NCBI GenBank assembly: GCA_963765375.1
Contig: CAVXVZ010000009.1
Coordinates: forward strand, 62,001 to 126,000
DNA: 64,000 bases
Reading direction: 5' to 3'
Source: Roseiarcus sp963765375
Lineage (GTDB): Bacteria > Pseudomonadota > Alphaproteobacteria > Rhizobiales > Beijerinckiaceae
A program made the translations under genes and the position numbers. A model generated the notes under the pieces. It was not told the DNA's origin, did not search any database, and worked only from the letters and a program-made list of their open reading frames with translations. Shown one piece after another: positions 17,060 to 25,673 of this stretch (the first letter of the stretch is position 1; each line of letters starts with the position of its first letter).

Positions 17060-17902
17060 TCAGCGCTTGGCGAGCCGGTCGAAATCCTGCAAGTCGGCGA
17101 TGAGCGCCTCGAACTCCTTCAGTGGCACCATATTCGGGCCGTCGGAAGGCGCGCGGTCGGGATCCTGATGGGTCTCGATGAAGACGCCCGCCACGCCGAC
17201 CGCGACCGCCGCGCGCGCCAGCACTGGAACGAACGCGCGCTCCCCGCCGGAGGCGCTCCCCTGCCCGCCCGGCTCTTGGACCGAATGGGTGGCGTCGAAG
17301 ATGACCGGCGCGCCGGTCTCGCGAGCGAGGATCGGCAAAGCGCGCATGTCGGAAACGAGCGCGTTGTAACCGAAACTCACGCCCCGCTCGGTCACGAGGA
17401 CATCGACGGCGCCGGCCGCGTCGAGCTTGGCGACCACATGTCTCATGTCCCAGGGCGCAAGGAACTGCCCCTTCTTGACATTGACCGGCCGCCCGGTCCG
17501 CGCCGCAGCGGCCAACAGGTCGGTCTGGCGACACAGGAAGGCTGGAATCTGCAGCGCGTCGACCGCTTCCGCAACTGGCCCGCACTGGCCGCTTTCGTGC
17601 ACATCGGTGATGACTGGAACGCCGAGCGTGTCGCGGATTTCGGCGAAGATCGGCAGCGCCGCCTTCAGCCCGACTCCGCGCTTGGTGGAGCCCGAGGTCC
17701 GATTGGCCTTGTCGAACGAAGACTTGAATACGAGGCCGATCGCGCGCCGCTCGGCGATCGACTTTAGAGCCGCGGCCATTTCGAGCGCGTGGCTACGGCT
17801 CTCGAGCTGACACGGCCCGGCGATGACCGCCAACGGCAGCTTCGGGCCGAACCGCGCGGCGAGCGGCCCCCGGCCGACCTGAACGATGGCGTTGTTGCGC
17901 AA
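17060..17902 (-). CDS. kdsA: 3-deoxy-8-phosphooctulonate synthase
   Basis: KdsA condenses phosphoenolpyruvate with arabinose 5-phosphate to give KDO 8-phosphate, the first step to the inner-core sugar of lipopolysaccharide. The 280-residue barrel enzyme shows AVIAGPCQLES near the N terminus, FKSSFDKANRTS, VITDVHE, VKKGQFLAPWDM, FDATHSVQEPGG and FIETHQDPDRAPSDGPNM. The TDVHE and ETH-Asp positions are the PEP/A5P and metal-site residues. No Cys is found in the AGPCQLES-adjacent metal site beyond the conserved one, so metal dependence was not decided. Length is normal. Confidence 0.96.
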   Translation of the reverse strand: MRNNAIVQVGRGPLAARFGPKLPLAVIAGPCQLESRSHALEMAAALKSIAERRAIGLVFKSSFDKANRTSGSTKRGVGLKAALPIFAEIRDTLGVPVITDVHESGQCGPVAEAVDALQIPAFLCRQTDLLAAAARTGRPVNVKKGQFLAPWDMRHVVAKLDAAGAVDVLVTERGVSFGYNALVSDMRALPILARETGAPVIFDATHSVQEPGGQGSASGGERAFVPVLARAAVAVGVAGVFIETHQDPDRAPSDGPNMVPLKEFEALIADLQDFDRLAKR

Positions 17903-18027
17903 AGAAAAATCCCGCTTCTATAGACGCGGTCGGACCCCGTCAGCCGCCCTTGAGCCGAGCGCGGCTACAACCCGGAGGGCTCAAAGGCAAGAGCGGCAGG
18001 CGGTCGCCGACCGTTCGCCGCGAGCGC

Positions 18028-18426
18028 TCACCCCTGCGGCTCGGCGGTTTCCGTCGCGGCAAAGTCGATTTCGACCCGGGCGCCGCTCGGGTCGAAGAAG
18101 AACAATTGCCAAACCCCGCCGGCGTGGCCGGATGGCGGTAACCGGCGCAGGTCGTATTTGAGGCCGCGCGCCTTGAGCTTGGCGAGATAAGCCGCTACAT
18201 CCGTGCCCCAGAAGGCGATATGGTCGAGGACCCCGCCGCCCTCCGGAATGACCGCCTTTTCGACGACATGCAGCACCGCCTTGCCGCCGTTATAGAGCCA
18301 GGCGCCGGGGAACGAGAAGTCCGGCCGCGGCCCGGGGGTCAGTCCGAGCACGTCGTAATAGAAGGCGACCGTCTCTTCGGCGTTGGTGGTGAGGATGGTG
18401 AAATGATCCATCCGATCGATTGCCAC
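18028..18426 (-). CDS. VOC (glyoxalase/dioxygenase fold) protein
   Basis: A 131-residue single-domain pair of VOC modules, beginning DRMDHFTILTTNAEETVAFY and closing with FFFDPSGARVEIDF. His (MDHFTI), His (LDHIAFW) and Glu (RVEIDF) provide the usual metal-binding positions. Function within the superfamily (glyoxalase, fosfomycin-type, dioxygenase) is not determined. The GTG at 18426 is preferred because GGAGGAG lies 6-12 bases upstream, whereas the frame continues 12 codons further without a site. Confidence 0.8.
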   Translation of the reverse strand: MAIDRMDHFTILTTNAEETVAFYYDVLGLTPGPRPDFSFPGAWLYNGGKAVLHVVEKAVIPEGGGVLDHIAFWGTDVAAYLAKLKARGLKYDLRRLPPSGHAGGVWQLFFFDPSGARVEIDFAATETAEPQG

Positions 18427-18564
18427 GGGTCTCTCCTCCCCTATGCCGCAACGAACGAGCAAAGCTTCACTCAGAGTCCGCGCCTCCGGAGGCGGCTGTC
18501 AAGTCGATAGTGGTCCAAAGCTGGATTTGACACCCGCCCGGCCCGCGGCGCACGCTTTCGGCTC

Positions 18565-19056
18565 ATGGATGAGCGCAACGACGGAGAACTCGGCATCTTG
18601 GCTCGGCGGAGGATCGAGGCGGCGATCATCGCCCCGATCTATGACGAGATGCGCAAGGAGATCGGCGATGCGAAAGCGCGCGACATCCTGCGTCGCGCCA
18701 TTCGCCGCGCGGCGATCGACGCCGGCGCCGAGATGGCGTCGCAAGCGGCGGACGGAGCGGACCTCGAGAGCTTCAAGGCGATCCTGCCGTTGTGGACCAA
18801 GGATGACGCGCTCACGATCGAGGTCATCGCCGATAAGCCGGGGGTGCTCGATTTCGACGTCAGGCGCTGCCGCTATGCCGAGACCTATCGTGCGATGGGC
18901 CTTGGCGACATCGGCGATATCCTCTCCTGCAATCGCGACGGCGCTTTCTGCGAGGGCTACGATCCGCGCATCAAACTGACCCGGACCCAGACGATCATGG
19001 GCGGGGCGAGCCATTGCGACTTCCGCTATCGCGCCGGCGCTCCGGATCAGACATAA
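18565..19056 (+). CDS. ATC hydrolase-like protein
   Basis: A 163-residue cytoplasmic protein similar to the L-2-amino-thiazoline-4-carboxylic acid hydrolase (ATC hydrolase) family. Visible features are the helical N-terminal part (ILARRRIEAAIIAPIYDEM), the central FDVRRCRYAETYRAMGLGD and the end MGGASHCDFRYR, with conserved Cys residues that are typical of the family. Family members are widespread and most are probably not ATC hydrolases, so the name is a family label. It is 31 bases upstream of the SIMPL gene on the same strand. Confidence 0.75.
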   Translation: MDERNDGELGILARRRIEAAIIAPIYDEMRKEIGDAKARDILRRAIRRAAIDAGAEMASQAADGADLESFKAILPLWTKDDALTIEVIADKPGVLDFDVRRCRYAETYRAMGLGDIGDILSCNRDGAFCEGYDPRIKLTRTQTIMGGASHCDFRYRAGAPDQT

Positions 19057-19087
19057 GGTCGCAAATCGCGCCGGTCGGGAGGAAACA

Positions 19088-19813
19088 ATGCGGCCAAGTT
19101 CGTTCCTGATGGCGTTCCTGCCCGCGCTCGCCGCGGTCTCGCCGGCGCAAGCGCTTGAGCGCGTACTCGACATCAACAACGATCGCTGGGTTGAAGTCAT
19201 AGGCGAAGGCGCCGTCAGCGCCGCTCCCGACTTCGCCCGGGTGACGCTCGGCGTAACGACTGCCGGCAAAGACGCGGGCGAAGCGATGGCCGCCAACGCC
19301 AGATCGGCAAGCGCCCTCGTCGCACTCGTCAAGTCCGAGGGCGTCGCGCCCGCCGACATCCGGACGTCAGCGATGTCGATCTCGCCGGTGTTCGCGCAGC
19401 CTTCCCCCGGTCATCCCGGCGAGCCGGCGATCACCGGCTATAGCGTGAGCAACGACGTGACGGTCATCGTTCGCGACATCCCGCGCCTCGGCGCGATTCT
19501 CGACAAGGCCGTGGGCGCCGGCGCCAACGCGATTTATGGCATCGCCTATGGCGAAAACGATCCGGGCGCCCTTCTCGACAAGGCGCGCCCGCTCGCGGTC
19601 GCCGACGCCCGGCGGAAGGCCGAGATCTACGCCAGGGCTGGGGGCGCCGAGATTGGCCGGCTGATGGAGCTTACCGAAGAGGGCGGCGCCCAGCCGCCGG
19701 TCGGCTTCGCCACACGGGCTTACGCCCCGAGTCCACCCCCCGCGACGCCGATCGAGGCGGGAGAGGACAAGCTCCGGGTCACCGTCACCGCGCGGTTCGA
19801 ACTGACCCAGTGA
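19088..19813 (+). CDS. periplasmic SIMPL (DUF541) protein
   Basis: A 241-residue protein with an N-terminal signal peptide (about 1-23, MRPSSFLMAFLPALAAVSPA) and a SIMPL/DUF541 domain over the rest: WVEVIGEGAVSAAPDFARVTLGV at the start, ITGYSVSNDVTVIVRDIPRLG in the middle and VTARFELTQ at the end. SIMPL proteins are periplasmic or membrane-attached and form ring-like oligomers; their role, linked to oxidative stress and envelope homeostasis in some species, is poorly defined. GGAGG is close to the start (19077-19081). Confidence 0.88.
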   Translation: MRPSSFLMAFLPALAAVSPAQALERVLDINNDRWVEVIGEGAVSAAPDFARVTLGVTTAGKDAGEAMAANARSASALVALVKSEGVAPADIRTSAMSISPVFAQPSPGHPGEPAITGYSVSNDVTVIVRDIPRLGAILDKAVGAGANAIYGIAYGENDPGALLDKARPLAVADARRKAEIYARAGGAEIGRLMELTEEGGAQPPVGFATRAYAPSPPPATPIEAGEDKLRVTVTARFELTQ

Positions 19814-19858
19814 ACGCCCGCAGCCGCTCTGATGTCATTCCAGCTCGACGAGGCTCCC

Positions 19859-20125
19859 ATGTGCCGCAACATCCGCCCGCTGTTCAACTTCGAGCCGCCC
19901 GCGAGCGAAGCGGAAATCCGCGCGTCGGCCCTCCAGTTCGTGCGCAAGGTGAGCGGCTTCGCCAAACCGTCGCAGGGCAACGCCGAGGCGTTCGAGCGCG
20001 CGGTCGACGAGGTCGCCGAGGCCGCGCGCAAGCTGATGTCCTCCCTGCACAGCGCCGCCCCGCCGCGCGACCGCGACGTCGAGGCGAGGAAAGCGCGGGA
20101 GCGATCGCGCCTGCGCTTCGGATAG
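19859..20125 (+). CDS. DUF2277 family protein
   Basis: An 88-residue protein whose opening MCRNIRPLFNFEPPASEAEI and following ASALQFVRKVSGFAKPS match DUF2277. Known members are small cytoplasmic proteins of unknown role; the N-terminal Cys and Asn-Ile-Arg motif are conserved. The start at 19859 is set by this conserved opening; an ATG at 19832 would add nine unrelated residues. C-terminal residues are Arg/Glu-rich and helical. Confidence 0.85.
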   Translation: MCRNIRPLFNFEPPASEAEIRASALQFVRKVSGFAKPSQGNAEAFERAVDEVAEAARKLMSSLHSAAPPRDRDVEARKARERSRLRFG

Positions 20126-20132
20126 GCGCGGT

Positions 20133-20984
20133 TCACTCGCCTGGGTAGGCGCTGACCTCGGGCGGCCGCCACCCTTGCAGCGCCTCGTCGCGCGGGCGGA
20201 AGATCTCGACCTTCAGCGGGTGGCAGCGCGCGGCATCGCTCGAATGGGTCTCGCCGCAGTCGCCGCCCGGACAGGTCGACAGCGCGCCGATGAGATCGAT
20301 CTCGGCGAAGAATTCGATGTAATCGCCCGGACGCACCGGGCTCGCCTTCATGAAATAGCGATGGGATTGGCGCTCGAAGCCGGTGCACATGAACACGTTG
20401 AGCACGTCATGGACATGCGGCTCCGCCTCGCGACGGGATAACCTCATCCGCTCCGCCAGCGCGCGCGCCAGGTTCGAATGGCAGCAATGATGATAGTCGC
20501 CGCCGGTCAGGAGGCGGTTGGTATAGGGGTCGCAGCGAGTCCCGATCACGTCGTGGACGCCGGCGCCGTCGGAGTCGAAGCCGTACCAGTCGAGCGTGTC
20601 GCGTGTGATCGTCGCCATCGGTCGCAGGTAGGGCAGCGCGCTCCATAGCCGGGCGCCCGTGCTCACATGCGTCGCGTTGAGCGCCCGTGTCTTGCCGCTG
20701 AAGAAGCGCTCGCCAAGATTGGCGACGTTCCACAGGTTGAGGTCGCCGACCTGCGGGCCCTCAATGCTAACAATGCGGAAAAAATGCCCGGCGGGAACGT
20801 CGAATGCGCGGCCCTCGCGCGGCGGCACGATCGTCTCTCCGATCTTCGCCATGCCCGCGCGCGCGTTGTCGTAGAACGCGGCGTCATAGGCGGGCAGCCG
20901 GTCGACGGCATAGACGACAGTGGGCTTAGCGGCGCGCCGCTCGGCGGCGTCAGGCGGCGGGGTTGTCCGAGTCGGGATGACCAT
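20133..20984 (-). CDS. DUF1989 (urea carboxylase-associated) family protein
   Basis: A 283-residue protein of the DUF1989 family, found next to urea carboxylase/urea amidolyase genes in many bacteria. Conserved stretches are FRIVSIEGPQVGDLNLWN, SALPYLRPMATITRDTL, GTRCDPYTNRLLTGG and HDVLNVFMCTGF; several His/Cys residues (YHHCCHSN, CTGF, STCPGGDCGE) suggest metal binding. Related enzymes act on carboxyguanidine in guanidine metabolism, but the partner genes are not in this window, so that role is an inference. It converges with the DUF2277 gene, leaving 7 bases. Confidence 0.82.
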   Translation of the reverse strand: MVIPTRTTPPPDAAERRAAKPTVVYAVDRLPAYDAAFYDNARAGMAKIGETIVPPREGRAFDVPAGHFFRIVSIEGPQVGDLNLWNVANLGERFFSGKTRALNATHVSTGARLWSALPYLRPMATITRDTLDWYGFDSDGAGVHDVIGTRCDPYTNRLLTGGDYHHCCHSNLARALAERMRLSRREAEPHVHDVLNVFMCTGFERQSHRYFMKASPVRPGDYIEFFAEIDLIGALSTCPGGDCGETHSSDAARCHPLKVEIFRPRDEALQGWRPPEVSAYPGE

Positions 20985-21185
20985 GGCGGCCGAAAATAGT
21001 CGAAGGCCGGCCCGCGGGCAAAGAGACGCCTGCCGGCTTCCATGCCGCCTCGTCGCGGGCCGAGCATTGTGCTAGGCGTTTTTCTGCCGGACTTGCGCGT
21101 GGGGATTCAGAACGAGGATACGAGCGGGTCTTTGCGGTAAAGCGGCGAAGTTTTGCCGCGTGTCGGGACTGTGCGGAGCAATGTG

Positions 21186-21668
21186 ATGCGCGGCGAACAG
21201 CGGGTGATCGAATACCTCAACAAGGCGTTGCGACACGAACTCGCGGCGGTCAATCAATATTGGCTCCACTACCGCATTCTCGACAACTGGGGCTACAAGG
21301 ACTTCGCCAAGACCTGGCGCGAAGAGTTGATCGAGGAGATGCGCCATGCCGACATGCTGGTCGCGCGCATCCTGTTCCTGGACGGCCAGCCCAACATGCA
21401 GTCGCTGGATCCGCTCAGGATCGGCAAAAGCGTCAAGGAGATTCTGGACTGCGATCTGGCGGCGGAGATGAGCGCTCGCGAGCTCTATCTGGAAGCCGCC
21501 CGCCATTGCGACCAGGTCAACGACCGGGTTTCGCGGAACCTGTTCGAGTCGCTTACCACCGATGAGGAGAAGCACATCGATTTCCTCGAGGCGCAGCTGA
21601 CGCTGGTCGAGCAGCTGGGCGTTCAGCTCTACGCCCAAAAGCATGTCGGCGAACTTGAGGGGGATTAA
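21186..21668 (+). CDS. bfr: bacterioferritin
   Basis: Bacterioferritin stores iron as a 24-subunit cage with haem between subunit pairs. The 160-residue product has all di-iron ferroxidase ligands in standard positions: Glu18, Glu51, His54, Glu94, Glu127 and His130, and the haem-axial Met52 in EEMRHAD. The start at 21186 (MRGEQRVIEY) has GGAG seven bases upstream and gives the standard N terminus. No obvious Fur or Irr operator was recognised in the 200 bases upstream. It is followed by a strong stem-loop. Confidence 0.96.
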   Translation: MRGEQRVIEYLNKALRHELAAVNQYWLHYRILDNWGYKDFAKTWREELIEEMRHADMLVARILFLDGQPNMQSLDPLRIGKSVKEILDCDLAAEMSARELYLEAARHCDQVNDRVSRNLFESLTTDEEKHIDFLEAQLTLVEQLGVQLYAQKHVGELEGD

Positions 21669-21702
21669 CGGATCGAAGGCGAGGCCACGGCCCCGTCTTC
21701 GA

Positions 21703-21733
21703 GCGCCCGCCGGTGATCCAATACGGCGGGCGC
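21703..21733 (+). terminator. 10-bp GC-rich stem-loop after bfr
   Basis: GCGCCCGCCG (21703-21712) and CGGCGGGCGC (21724-21733) are perfectly complementary with an 11-base loop, starting 35 bases after the bfr stop. The T-run of a classical intrinsic terminator is missing, so it may act as a Rho-independent-like pause or an mRNA-stabilising hairpin. Confidence 0.45.
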
Positions 21734-21866
21734 AATCGTATCGGACCGGGGAAGCGTCAATCTGCGAACGGCCTGACGGTCGGCGGCCTCGTGGGCCCCG
21801 GCCTGCGGGTTGGTTGATAAGCTGTGACCGCCGGTCGTGTCAGGACGGCATATCGCGAGGAAAGCC

Positions 21867-22073
21867 ATGACGGCCAAATGGATCAAGTGCACGCTGACCG
21901 AAGGCGGAAAGACAATTCGCGTGAACATGGCGCTTGCAGCCACCTTCGTCCCGCACGGCGCAGGTACGAGGATCTGGATTCCTGGCGATCAAATCGGCAT
22001 CGATGTGACGGAGATGCCTGAGCAAATAGATGCAGCAATCGCGGAGTTGCTGGTGGACGCCTCTCAGACCTAG
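21867..22073 (+). CDS. small conserved hypothetical protein
   Basis: A 68-residue protein starting MTAKWIKCTLTEGGKTIRVN and containing GAGTRIWIPGDQIGID. Similar short beta-rich proteins with the WIxCT opening are common in Rhizobiales as unnamed ORFs; no function is known to me. The ATG at 21867 has GAGGAA seven bases upstream. The composition (Ile, Thr, Asp) fits a small all-beta domain. It stands alone. Confidence 0.65.
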   Translation: MTAKWIKCTLTEGGKTIRVNMALAATFVPHGAGTRIWIPGDQIGIDVTEMPEQIDAAIAELLVDASQT

Positions 22074-22335
22074 AGGCGAGCGGCGCGCCGATGATGGAAC
22101 GCCAGTTCCGCGCCGATCTCGTTCAACGCCGTCGCCGAAATAGCTGAGACTGGTCGGACCGTTGCGGAGCGGCGCGGCTGTCGCTAGGCTCTCTTGAAAG
22201 TAGGGCCGCGACGGCAAGCAGCTTGGGCGCTTGCTTCTGGAACTGCGCCGGGCTCTGTCATAGTGTAGCGGGGCCTTGCGGCGATGAGAGTGCAATCGAC
22301 GGGTCGAGAGCGTGGCGCCGACGGATGAGACCCTG
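22074..22335. other. intergenic stretch, no gene seen
   Basis: No open frame with convincing codon pattern or recognisable product, no tRNA-like cloverleaf, and no strong inverted repeat was seen here. It separates the small hypothetical gene from a lipoprotein-like frame. Confidence 0.5.
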
Positions 22336-22521
22336 ATGGCTGACCGCGCTGAGTTCTCCCGCACATCCAGCGGAGCGTCGTTCGACGCATTGTCTTCAGC
22401 GCGGCGAAAAGCTTCGGCGTGGATCGCGGCCGTCCTCGCCCTCCCGGCTTTCGCACTCCCCGGCTGCAACTCCAGCGAAGGGGTCAATCCTTCGTCGCAG
22501 CGGACCCCGGCCAACATCTGA
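22336..22521 (+). CDS. possible small lipoprotein (paralogue of the one at 29233)
   Basis: A 61-residue frame with a long polar N terminus, a hydrophobic run (ASAWIAAVLALPAFALPGC) and a lipobox-like LPGC, followed by NSSEGVNPSSQRTPANI and a stop. The motif GCNxxxGVNPSSQ occurs again in the lipoprotein at 29233-29415, so the two appear related. The N-terminal extension before the hydrophobic run and the missing tail, compared with the 60-residue paralogue, suggest a different start or partial decay. Ribosome binding site is weak. Confidence 0.4.
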   Translation: MADRAEFSRTSSGASFDALSSARRKASAWIAAVLALPAFALPGCNSSEGVNPSSQRTPANI

Positions 22522-22611
22522 GGGATCTTCGGGAAGGGCGTTCGAGATCATTTCTCCGCCCGCCTTGCCCTCGGCGAGCGAACCCGGCTCAAACCATTAG
22601 GAGGAAAGGCC

Positions 22612-22989
22612 ATGCCGCTCGTTCGAATCGATCTCCGCAGGGGCAAGGACGCGACATATCGCGAGGAACTCAGCCTGATCGTGCATGAGGCGCTAGTCAG
22701 CGTCGGCGTCCCGAAGGACGACCGGTTCCAGGTGATCAGCGAGCACGAGCCGCCAAACCTTGTGTTCGACGCGACCTATCTCGGCATCCGCCGCACCGAG
22801 GATCTGGTGACGATCCAGATCACCTGGAACGAGGGCCGCACCGTCGAGCAGAAGAAGGCGCTCTACAAGGCGATCGCCGACGGGCTTGCGGGCAAGCTCG
22901 GCCTGCGCCGCGAGGATGTCTTCGTCAGCCTCGTCGAGGTCAAGAAGGAGAACTGGTCGTTCGGCAATGGGATTGCGCAATACGCGTGA
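22612..22989 (+). CDS. tautomerase family protein
   Basis: A 125-residue protein of the tautomerase/4-oxalocrotonate tautomerase superfamily. After removal of Met1 the catalytic Pro is N-terminal (MPLVRIDLRRGK). The internal TIQITWNEGRTVEQKKALYK and the second betaalphabeta half (LGLRREDVFVSLVEVKKENW) fit the longer tautomerase_2 subgroup. Substrate unknown. TAGGAGGAAAGG gives a strong ribosome binding site. It converges with the extensin-like gene, leaving one base between the two stops. Confidence 0.85.
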   Translation: MPLVRIDLRRGKDATYREELSLIVHEALVSVGVPKDDRFQVISEHEPPNLVFDATYLGIRRTEDLVTIQITWNEGRTVEQKKALYKAIADGLAGKLGLRREDVFVSLVEVKKENWSFGNGIAQYA

Positions 22990-22990
22990 G

Positions 22991-23734
22991 CTACTCGCAG
23001 ATGCGGTAACTCCCGCTCGAGCCGTGCTTCTCGATGTCCATGTGCATGTTGTTGGCGTGGAACGCGTCGGCGCCCGGACCAAGAACCGTCGTGAACCAGC
23101 CGCAGGCCGCTGTCCGCACGGCGCGGAAATATGAGGCTTCGTCGGCGCCGGTCTGTCGCTCGACGAGGAGGCGCCGCCTGTCAGCGAATGCAATCGCAAC
23201 GAAGTCCACCGCGAGCCCGAGGCCATGGGCGCTGATCCTGGCGCCCGCGACTCGATCTTGTGTCCGGCAATCATAGCCGGGGCCGGTCTCGATCGAGGCG
23301 ACCTTCGCCCGTAGCATCGCCTCGCCGAGCGGCGCGACAATCATACGGATGTAGTCGGCAAGGACCGCCGCAAACTCGCATTCGAGGATGGGGCGATCGG
23401 GTAGGCTGACGACGTCCCCGCTCGCCAGCGTCACCGACGACAGACGTATCGGCGAAGCGATCCCGCAGCCCTCGCCAGTCGACGCCGGAGCCGCCGCAGT
23501 TTCGGCGCGGGCGCCGCTGGCGACAAGCTGAGCGAGGCAAGCCGAGCCTGCGGCTTCTGGCCCCGTTTGGAGCGCCGGCTGCGGAGCGGTTCCGGCAGCC
23601 GGCGCCGCACTCGGCTCCGCCGGGCGCGGCGGCGGCAGGGGCGGCTGCTGTCCCATCGCCGCGCCGCCATCAGCCGCGACCATCAACGCCAGCGCGCCAA
23701 GCGCGACAAGCGCTCCCGACGTCGCTCCATACAT
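22991..23734 (-). CDS. extensin-like family protein (putative peptidoglycan peptidase fold)
   Basis: A 247-residue exported protein: hydrophobic N terminus (MYGATSGALVALGALALMVA), a Pro/Ala-rich spacer to about residue 90, and an extensin-like C-terminal domain with CEFAAVLADYIRMI, SAHGLGLAVDF and ANNMHMDI. The His/Asp positions resemble LAS/VanY-type D,D-carboxypeptidases, so cell-wall turnover is likely but unproven. Cysteines at CRTQD, ACGWF and RICE may form disulfides. The start at 23734 has GAGG eight bases upstream; the longer upstream frame reads across the next gene. Confidence 0.8.
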   Translation of the reverse strand: MYGATSGALVALGALALMVAADGGAAMGQQPPLPPPRPAEPSAAPAAGTAPQPALQTGPEAAGSACLAQLVASGARAETAAAPASTGEGCGIASPIRLSSVTLASGDVVSLPDRPILECEFAAVLADYIRMIVAPLGEAMLRAKVASIETGPGYDCRTQDRVAGARISAHGLGLAVDFVAIAFADRRRLLVERQTGADEASYFRAVRTAACGWFTTVLGPGADAFHANNMHMDIEKHGSSGSYRICE

Positions 23735-23774
23735 TTTGGGACCTCGCGGGCCGCTCGTTTGCGACCCGGATCGC

Positions 23775-24002
23775 TTACGCCAGGCTGGACCTCGCGGCAA
23801 AGGTAGCCGGAGGAGGCGCTTCCGGTGGAAAAGTCTCGGGAACGTCATCCGGCTTTGGTTCCCTGATGACGTCCGGCCCCGGCGCAGGAATGTCGGGCGG
23901 CGGCTCGGACTTCGGCGCCTCCTGAGGCGTCGGGGGGCGCACGGGGTTCGGAATCCCATCGGGGAGCGGGCTCGGAACAGGCCGCTGTGGATCGCCTGGC
24001 AT
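23775..24002 (-). CDS. small proline-rich protein
   Basis: A 75-residue protein (MPGDPQRPVPSPLPDGIPNP) with about one third Pro and alternating acidic residues, no hydrophobic segment and no cysteine. It looks intrinsically disordered. GGAGA lies eight bases before the ATG. It lies 40 bases upstream of the extensin-like gene on the same strand, so the two may be cotranscribed, and the IS1182 element inserted just upstream (83 bases) may have separated them from the promoter. Function unknown. Confidence 0.5.
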   Translation of the reverse strand: MPGDPQRPVPSPLPDGIPNPVRPPTPQEAPKSEPPPDIPAPGPDVIREPKPDDVPETFPPEAPPPATFAARSSLA

Positions 24003-24088
24003 TCGCTGTCTCCGGGCTCGCGTTGCAAGGCCGCAACGCCTCGCGATCAAGCTTGGTTCCGTAGGGTTCGCGCGATGCCAGGCCCTAG

Positions 24089-25660
24089 GAGCCTGTCTGC
24101 TTAATCCCGGCGAGCTGGGATTTGAACCGCTCAAGCCAGTCGGAGAGCCGGATGCAGCAAATTCGCGCATCCGGTTTGATGTAAGGGTGGAAGCTTTGCG
24201 GCCATCGTTCGTTGCACCGTTTCCGAGGTGGCGAAGCTCAGCCGGTTGCGAGTGCGGCAAGGGACGGGGTCCGCCCCTGGGCGAGCTTCAAGATATTGTG
24301 GGCGAGGCAGACGAGGCCCCACTCGTTGGCGACCTTCTCGACGCCGCGCAAGAGAAACTGACGGAAGCCGCGCGCCTGCTTGATCTGTCCGAACACCGGC
24401 TCGGGCAGCTGCTTTCTTAAGCGGTAGGGGCTGGAGTGCCCGCCGGCCTTGATTCTTTCGCGCATGGCGGCGACGCGGGCGCCGCCGCCTTCTCCTTCCC
24501 CGGCGTGCTTGGCCCGCCCCGGCGCGATATAGGCGTCGATCTCGCGTTCCTCCATCGCCGCAAGGTTGGCGTCGGAGCAATAGCCCGCGTCCGCCGACAG
24601 TTGCGTCGGCTTCTTGCCCAGATTGGCTTCGATGGCGTCGGCGATCGGCGCCAATTGATGTTGATCGCTCTGCTTCGCGTCGAGGCCGTGGGCGACGATC
24701 ACCTGCGCCGTCGCGTCGACCGCCGCCTGCGCATTGTAGCCCTGGATGAAGCCGTCCTTGGTTTTCATGATGCGGCTTTCGGGATCGGTGAAGTTCTTCT
24801 GCGCTTTGGGGTCAGGCTCTTCGGATGGCGGGGCGGCGGGCTTGCCCGGTTTCTTGCGGCCCTCGGCTTGTCGCCGCTCCTCGGCCTCGGCCTGCGCTTT
24901 GGCCTTGGCCGCCGCGGCCGCTTTCGCCTCGGCCTCCAATTCGGCCTTCGCCGCCCGGATCTTCTCGGCGCGCTTCTTCTTGTCGGCAACCCATTTGGGC
25001 AGCTCCTCGCCGCTCTTGTCGCGGCCGAAGGCTCTGTCTTCCTCGGCGTCCGCAGCCTCGGCTGCGCTCAGCCACCGATCGACCTCGGCCTCGAGCTCCG
25101 CCGCACGCTTCTCCATGCGCTCGTAGCTCATCGCCTTGTGCTTGGAGGCGTTCGCCTTGATCTTCGTCCCGTCGAGCGCGACATGGCCGAGCTTCACAAA
25201 TCCCGCCTGTTCGCACAGCTTGAGAACTTGCCCGAACAGTCCCGCAAGCGCCTTCAAGTGCCGCTTGCGGAAGTCGGAGACGGTGCGAAAATCCGGCGGA
25301 TCGAGCCCGACAATGCTCATGAAGTCGACCCGTTCGCGCGTCGCCTTGGCGATCCGGCGCGACGAGTAGACGCCGTGACAATAGCCGTACAGCAACAGCG
25401 CCGTCATCATCGCCGGGTCAAACGGCGGCTGCCCGCGCTCGCTCGCATACCCGGATTCGATCTCACCAAGGTCGAGATGCTCGAGCACAAGCGCCAAAAT
25501 GAAGCGAGCCAGATGGTCCTCGCCGACAAAGTCCTGCACGCTCGGCGGCAACAACAGCGGCTGATCGATCGTCCAGGGCCGGAAGGTCTTGCTCATAAGC
25601 AAGCAGAATCCAATTCGCGCAAACGCCGCCACCAAAATCCGCCATTTCTCGGACAGGCTC
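24089..25660 (-). mobile_element. complete IS1182-family insertion sequence
   Basis: The element is bounded by imperfect inverted ends beginning GAGCCTGTCTG on the left (24089) and GAGCCTGTCCG on the right (read inward from 25660). It is flanked by the 4-base direct repeat CTAG at 24085-24088 and 25661-25664, the likely target duplication. It is 1,572 bases long and carries one transposase gene. The undamaged gene and matching ends suggest a recent arrival. Confidence 0.85.
24238..25596 (-). CDS. IS1182 family transposase
   Basis: A 452-residue DDE transposase. The N-terminal helical domain contains QPLLLPPSVQDFVGEDHLAR and FDPAMMTALLLYGYCHGVYS, and the catalytic core shows VALDGTKIKANAS (first Asp), LSADAGYCSDAN (second Asp) and a late Glu in EPVFGQIKQARGFRQFLLRG. 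A Lys/Ala/Glu-rich coiled region of about 80 residues sits between the first and second Asp, a known insertion in the IS1182 group. The ATG at 25596 (MSKTFRPW) is set by the conserved opening FRPWTIDQPLLLPP. It is intact, so transposition may still be possible. Confidence 0.92.
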   Translation of the reverse strand: MSKTFRPWTIDQPLLLPPSVQDFVGEDHLARFILALVLEHLDLGEIESGYASERGQPPFDPAMMTALLLYGYCHGVYSSRRIAKATRERVDFMSIVGLDPPDFRTVSDFRKRHLKALAGLFGQVLKLCEQAGFVKLGHVALDGTKIKANASKHKAMSYERMEKRAAELEAEVDRWLSAAEAADAEEDRAFGRDKSGEELPKWVADKKKRAEKIRAAKAELEAEAKAAAAAKAKAQAEAEERRQAEGRKKPGKPAAPPSEEPDPKAQKNFTDPESRIMKTKDGFIQGYNAQAAVDATAQVIVAHGLDAKQSDQHQLAPIADAIEANLGKKPTQLSADAGYCSDANLAAMEEREIDAYIAPGRAKHAGEGEGGGARVAAMRERIKAGGHSSPYRLRKQLPEPVFGQIKQARGFRQFLLRGVEKVANEWGLVCLAHNILKLAQGRTPSLAALATG

Positions 25661-25673
25661 CTAGGCGAGCCGA

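Noticed and set aside
24112..24130. GGGATTTGAACC resembling the T-arm of a tRNA
   Set aside because: The flanking bases do not form the 5-bp stem, no acceptor or anticodon arms are found, and it lies inside the IS1182 element.
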